Source: Bryobacterales bacterium
GTDB lineage: Bacteria > Acidobacteriota > Terriglobia > Bryobacterales > UBA6623
DNA: 38,486 nt
Reading direction: 5' to 3'
Assembly: GCA_028819235.1 (NCBI GenBank)
Contig: JAPPMC010000176.1
Span: 1 to 38,486, forward strand
Both the position numbers and the translations under genes were made by a program. Positions 35,106-38,486 of the stretch are shown here, in pieces (the stretch's first letter is position 1; each line of letters begins with the position of its first letter). The notes beneath the pieces are model-generated. The model was not told the origin of the DNA. It did not search any database and worked only from the letters and a program-made list of their open reading frames with translations.

Positions 35106-35360
35106 ATGAAGAAAGGCATCCATCCCACGACCTACCGCCCAGTGGTGTTCCGCGATATTACGACGAACGCGGAATGGATCACGCGGTCGACCGCCAAGAC
35201 GGACAAGACAACCGTTGTGGACGGCAAGGAATACCCGTTGTACGACCTTGCGATCTCGTCTCACTCGCACCCCTTCTACACGGGCAAGCGCAAGCTGGTC
35301 GACTCCGAGGGCCGCATCGAGCGATTCAACAAGAAATACGGCCGCACTACCAAGATGTAG
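35106..35360 (+). CDS. rpmE2: 50S ribosomal protein L31 type B
   Basis: An 84-residue L31 of the type B (C-) form: it starts MKKGIHP and has the family's YRPVVFRDI, ISSHSHPFYTGK and GRIERFNKKYG blocks, with none of the four zinc cysteines of type A. In many bacteria the type B form is made when zinc is scarce, often under Zur control, but in some phyla it is the only L31. AGGA lies 7 bases before ATG 35106. It converges on the TonB receptor gene, with a hairpin filling the 27 bases between their ends. Confidence 0.97.
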   Translation: MKKGIHPTTYRPVVFRDITTNAEWITRSTAKTDKTTVVDGKEYPLYDLAISSHSHPFYTGKRKLVDSEGRIERFNKKYGRTTKM

Positions 35361-35386
35361 CCGCGGCCGTCGGCCTTGCGCCGCGG
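35361..35386. terminator. Bidirectional terminator-like hairpin between rpmE2 and the TonB receptor
   Basis: CCGCGGC (35361-35367) pairs with GCCGCGG (35380-35386) over a 12-base loop. It fills the whole gap between two converging stop codons, as expected for a shared transcript end. No T run on either side. Confidence 0.5.
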
Positions 35387-35387
35387 A

Positions 35388-37667
35388 TCACCACGTCACC
35401 GTCAGGCCTGCGGTGACGGATCGACCCATTTCCGGAATCCGTTGTCGCGTGAAGGGGTTCAGCGAGTTGATGTGCTCGGCGTAGCGGGCGTCGCCAAGGT
35501 TTGTGATCCCGAAGTGCAGAATCGCGCTGTTGCTGACGGTCGCGCCCAAACGTGCTCGGTGGAGGGTGAATGGAGGGGAGGGCGTTTCAAGCCTACCAGC
35601 GGCGACGCGGCGCTGGCCCCAGACCCGGCGCGTGCCGAATTCGGCCCAGAAGCGCCGCCCTCCAGGAAAGTAGCGCACGGAGCCGTCCGCCTCCAGAGGG
35701 GCGATGCCCAACACGGGCTCGTTCCGCTGACGGTCATCCGCCAAGATCTTGGAAGCGCTTAGATCGATCTCAATGCCCTCCGCGATCCAGCGGGCGCGCA
35801 GGTTCCAGCCGCGAAAAAGGGCGCTTTCGCCGTTCACGTACCGGAACACGACCGGCGGGCTTAGCGGAAGGCGCTTGGGAAGGGTGGGATCGGGCTCGAT
35901 CGTGATGTAGTCTTCCAACGCGCGCACGAACCCTCCAGCGTCCAGCCTCAGACGGCCGACAGACCATTGCAGGGCCAAGTCCCCCTGCATGCTTGTCTCG
36001 GGACGGATGCCGGGGTTGCCCATGAACTCCGCCGCCACCTGGAAGCGTGTGCTGGGGAAGCGGTCCGAGTAGCGCTCCAAGGCGCTGGGCATTCGCGCCA
36101 CGCGCCCGAAGCCCCCTGCCAGCGTGAGCCCGGCGGCGAGTTCCTGGCGGGCCGCGACGCCTAGACTCGGGCTCGCACGGCTGACGGCCAGATCTCCCGA
36201 AGGCGCGTTCGCCCGATAGAAGGCGCTCGGCCGACCGGCTTCGGCACGCTCCATGTCCAGCCGCAGGGCCGCCCACACGCCGCCGCCGTTGAAGGCACGC
36301 TCAGCCTGCGCGTAGAGCCCGGTGTTGCGCTGCGTGGTGCCGGCCCATACGGCGTCACTGAAAAGGAGCCTGCGGTCGCGTGCCCGCGAGATGAAGCGCT
36401 GGGCGTCCTGCCTGAGGTCGAAGTGGTCAAATCCGGTAATGACCCGCCAGCCGCGCGAACCGGACAAGAGCAGCCGCCCGGCCAGCCCCGCCGTGTCCGA
36501 CTCGGTCGGGAGTGAGATGTCCAGCGCGAACGGAGGCATTCGGCCAGGCATGTCCATCGCGGTCGGCTTACCGCGGTTGCTCATTCGGTGGCTCTTGCGG
36601 TTCAGGTAAGCGGAGAGCTTGAGACCCTGCAGGAGCCCCTTGGGCCGTTCCAGACGGTACGTGCCGGACCAGCCACGCAGGATGAAGTGCTCTGCAGTGA
36701 GCAGACGCCCAGGAAAGTCGACCCCTGTCTGCTCGTTGTACCGAGCCGACGCCGAGATCTCTTGGGCCTCGTCCGGGTTGAACCGAAGCCTGGCGCCAAA
36801 TTGGTGCGTGGCGGCATCGGCCGGAACGAGGCCCGGCCCTGGCCCGGCACCCGCGCGGTAATCGTCCTGGAGACTGCCGCTGGCGCTGATGCGCAGGCCG
36901 AGCGCCGGGCCGCCGGCGTCCAGCCGCATGTGCCCGAGACGCCCCGATCCGTTGCTTTCCCAGCCCAGGCCGCCCCGACCGCGCACCCGCCACGCCGCCT
37001 CCCGCGGAATAGGGTCGGAGTGCACCACGATGGCTGCCATCGCCCCGGCGCCTTCGGTCAACGCGTACGGCCCGGTGACGACCCTGACGCTGGCGACTGT
37101 TCCCGGGGCGACGTGGCTCAGATCAGAGTCCATGCGCGCGGGCCCGGCAGCAAACGTGCGCGTGTCGTCGACGACCATCGCGACCTGGCCCTCCCGCAAG
37201 CCCTGCACGACCGGCTCGAAGTTAGTGCCCCCCCGGCGCAGGACGTGGACGCTTGGAGATTCCCTCAGGCTCTCCACCAGGTCCCGCTCGGCGACATCGC
37301 GCGGGATGACATGCTCGGTGGCCACAGCGCCGGCCGCAAGCAGCGTGCCGATCACGTCCATGGTCACCGCCCCCGCCTCGACCTCCAGCCATACGACGGT
37401 GCTGGACTGGCCAGCCAGATCGACAACGACCGTCCGAAAGCCTTCTGCTCGGACAGACACTGAGGGGGCGGAGCCGGAGAGTTCGGCTACGCCGCTGGCC
37501 GACGTGCGTGACTGCTCGATCAGTTGGCCCGAGGCGCTCCGCAACTCCACGATTGCCGACGGAATCCGAGCCCCTGACGGATCGAGCACGGTCACGCGCA
37601 CCTGCGCCCACGACGAGGCGACGGCCGCGCAAGAAATGAGTGCTAGTGTCGCAATTCGGTTGGTCAC
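35388..37667 (-). CDS. TonB-dependent outer-membrane receptor
   Basis: A 759-residue receptor with a signal peptide (1-21, ending SSWA before QVRV), a carboxypeptidase-regulatory-like beta-sandwich (about 23-95, VTVLDPSGARIPSAIVELR), a plug domain (about 105-215, RDLVESLRESPSVHV, PVVQGLREGQ, VRVVTGPYALTEGAGAM) and a C-terminal 22-strand barrel ending in the usual aromatic residue (TAGLTVTW). Substrate is unknown. The short length and barrel are like metal receptors of the copper/zinc type (OprC/ZnuD group), and the co-oriented Cys-rich protein upstream supports a metal ligand; this is inference. GTG 37667 has AGGAGGG about 5 bases upstream. Confidence 0.92.
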   Translation of the reverse strand: MTNRIATLALISCAAVASSWAQVRVTVLDPSGARIPSAIVELRSASGQLIEQSRTSASGVAELSGSAPSVSVRAEGFRTVVVDLAGQSSTVVWLEVEAGAVTMDVIGTLLAAGAVATEHVIPRDVAERDLVESLRESPSVHVLRRGGTNFEPVVQGLREGQVAMVVDDTRTFAAGPARMDSDLSHVAPGTVASVRVVTGPYALTEGAGAMAAIVVHSDPIPREAAWRVRGRGGLGWESNGSGRLGHMRLDAGGPALGLRISASGSLQDDYRAGAGPGPGLVPADAATHQFGARLRFNPDEAQEISASARYNEQTGVDFPGRLLTAEHFILRGWSGTYRLERPKGLLQGLKLSAYLNRKSHRMSNRGKPTAMDMPGRMPPFALDISLPTESDTAGLAGRLLLSGSRGWRVITGFDHFDLRQDAQRFISRARDRRLLFSDAVWAGTTQRNTGLYAQAERAFNGGGVWAALRLDMERAEAGRPSAFYRANAPSGDLAVSRASPSLGVAARQELAAGLTLAGGFGRVARMPSALERYSDRFPSTRFQVAAEFMGNPGIRPETSMQGDLALQWSVGRLRLDAGGFVRALEDYITIEPDPTLPKRLPLSPPVVFRYVNGESALFRGWNLRARWIAEGIEIDLSASKILADDRQRNEPVLGIAPLEADGSVRYFPGGRRFWAEFGTRRVWGQRRVAAGRLETPSPPFTLHRARLGATVSNSAILHFGITNLGDARYAEHINSLNPFTRQRIPEMGRSVTAGLTVTW

Positions 37668-37874
37668 GGTTCCCTCCTGTATCTGCGCCCGGCCCGGAAA
37701 GGGGCTCCTGACGCATCCGATCAGTACTGAGGCGGCGAGCCCTCTGGAGACCCACGCGCTTCGCCCGCGGGCTCAGCGTCCCTTGGCAGTGCCGCGGGCA
37801 ATGGGGCTAGTGGCCAGAGAGCGCCTGCATGTCCGTGAAGGGCAGGCCTCAGCAGTCGTCTGCCTATAGGTGGA

Positions 37875-37911
37875 ATCGCAGTGCCGGGATATGGCACTGC
37901 GGCACTGCGAT
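37875..37911 (-). promoter_or_regulatory. Alternative hairpins between the Cys-rich gene and the TonB receptor
   Basis: ATCGCAGTGCC (37875-37885) and GGCACTGCGAT (37901-37911) form a perfect 11-bp stem. A tandem copy GGCACTGC (37893-37900) can instead pair with GCAGTGCC (37878-37885), so two exclusive structures are possible. A third GCAGTGCC is at 37786-37793. It could be a weak terminator, an mRNA stabiliser, or a switch. Confidence 0.4.
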
Positions 37912-37942
37912 GCGGCCCGAAGGCACGGATCTGCTTACCGAT

Positions 37943-38353
37943 TCAAGTTGCTGGGGATCTCGGCGGAGGGTGAGGAGGCGGTTCAACGGGCCAAGGCTGG
38001 CGCTCGTATGAGGGCGCGCTGCTGCACTGGGAGCAGGCCGGCAGCCCGTCGTCTGGTGCCCCGGCCCTCAAGCGGGGCGGATCTGCGGCATTGTCGACAT
38101 CCACCCGATCGTCCTGACCGCAGCGCAGCTTCACAGCCCCGGCCGCGGCCGAGCCGTGGCGCGAACAGCCTGCCGGGGAATCCGTGTGCACGTAGTCCCC
38201 GGGGGGCTCTTGCGCGGGCCTGCGCGAGCAGGCCATGCCGCACTCTCCGCCGGCCATCCGGCAGTGGCAAGACGCGCCCGACAGGGCTTGGAACGCGATG
38301 ATTGGGGACCACGGTAGCAGCGCCAAGCAGATCACGATGGAAAGAAGTTGCAC
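37943..38353 (-). CDS. Small secreted Cys/His-rich protein, possible metal-binding partner of the TonB receptor
   Basis: A 136-residue protein I cannot assign to a named family. After a signal peptide-like segment (1-22, LLSIVICLALLPWSPIIAF) it has many metal-ligand residues: CHCRM, GGECGMACS, HTDSPAGCSRHG, LRCG and ACSQC, eight cysteines after the signal, plus His and Met. The tail is Pro/His-rich (EPPPHPPPRS). GTG 38353 is preferred over an upstream start at 38446, because a TATACT -10-like box at 38387-38392 (minus strand) would place transcription after 38446. It precedes the TonB receptor on the same strand with 275 bases between. A copper or zinc role is inferred from composition. Confidence 0.6.
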   Translation of the reverse strand: MQLLSIVICLALLPWSPIIAFQALSGASCHCRMAGGECGMACSRRPAQEPPGDYVHTDSPAGCSRHGSAAAGAVKLRCGQDDRVDVDNAADPPRLRAGAPDDGLPACSQCSSAPSYERQPWPVEPPPHPPPRSPAT

Positions 38354-38486
38354 GTGCGTGGATCGTCGGCGATGCGGTCCAAATCCAGTATACGGGCGCG
38401 GAGCCGGCCCCCTGCGAACGGGCGGCCCCCCAGCAGGCAGATTCAATGTTTGATGCGGTTTAACGCGGCGCGTCGATTGAGCTGGT

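Noticed and set aside
37668..37942. Possible cobalamin riboswitch before the TonB receptor
   Set aside because: Some short pieces resemble a B12 element (a GCACTGCC-AAGGGA-like segment), but the conserved B12 box and the required order of helices are not there.
1..38486. CRISPR arrays, tRNA or rRNA genes, intact insertion sequences
   Set aside because: Read for regular repeat-spacer structure, cloverleaf-like segments and terminal inverted repeats around transposases; none found.

Overview
This is a GC-rich, densely packed bacterial chromosome segment that reads as metabolic core plus a few accessory islands. I see no tRNA, rRNA, CRISPR array or intact transposase. Many starts are GTG and many same-strand neighbours overlap by 4 to 20 bases. 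The gene content (TonB receptor with a carboxypeptidase-type N-terminal domain, secreted sulfatase beside a Tat-type sugar isomerase, MlaEFD with a partner-switch pair, Spy/CpxP-like protein beside an ECF sigma factor) points to a Gram-negative didermal organism. An Acidobacteriota-like lineage is my best guess, but that is inference and no marker here proves it.

Left edge (1-4555): the end of a two-gene unit. A partial protein entering from outside the window overlaps a 1108-residue SNF2-like superfamily 2 helicase, an arrangement typical of anti-phage or DNA-modification loci. About 585 bases without a gene follow, carrying two related palindromes. 4556-8766: an amidase-signature hydrolase, then trkA-trkH for potassium uptake. 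8767-12619: an accessory stretch with short repeats, an AAA-type ATPase gene broken by a frameshift at a C6 run, a secreted seven-repeat FG-GAP/VCBS protein, and the remnant of an IS630-type transposase.

12620-18754: a compact histidine operon, hisI-hisD-hisC-HAD phosphatase-hisB-hisH-hisF-hisA. hisG, hisE and a classical histidinol phosphatase are absent; the HAD protein may supply the last. A strong hairpin follows hisA. 19011-20432: ECF sigma factor, single-pass membrane protein (candidate anti-sigma factor) and Spy/CpxP-like membrane-anchored protein, all overlapping. 20419-24914 (minus strand): sulfatase and Tat-type isomerase, then gpmI and a Nudix hydrolase. 25084-27551 (plus strand): Dabb-domain secreted protein, metallophosphoesterase and secreted TPR protein.

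27535-31959 (minus strand): one operon running anti-sigma-type ATPase, STAS protein, MlaE permease, MlaF ATPase, MlaD/MCE protein and an APH-like kinase. It combines a phospholipid transporter with a partner-switch pair. 32037-35360 (plus strand): RsmB-type rRNA methyltransferase overlapping an ArnT-like glycosyltransferase by 125 bases, then zinc-free ribosomal protein L31. 35388-38353 (minus strand): a small Cys/His/Met-rich secreted protein and a TonB-dependent receptor, which look like a metal-uptake pair.

The most promising leads for something undescribed are the helicase unit at the left edge, the interrupted ATPase with its repeat-bearing upstream region, and the Mla/partner-switch operon.
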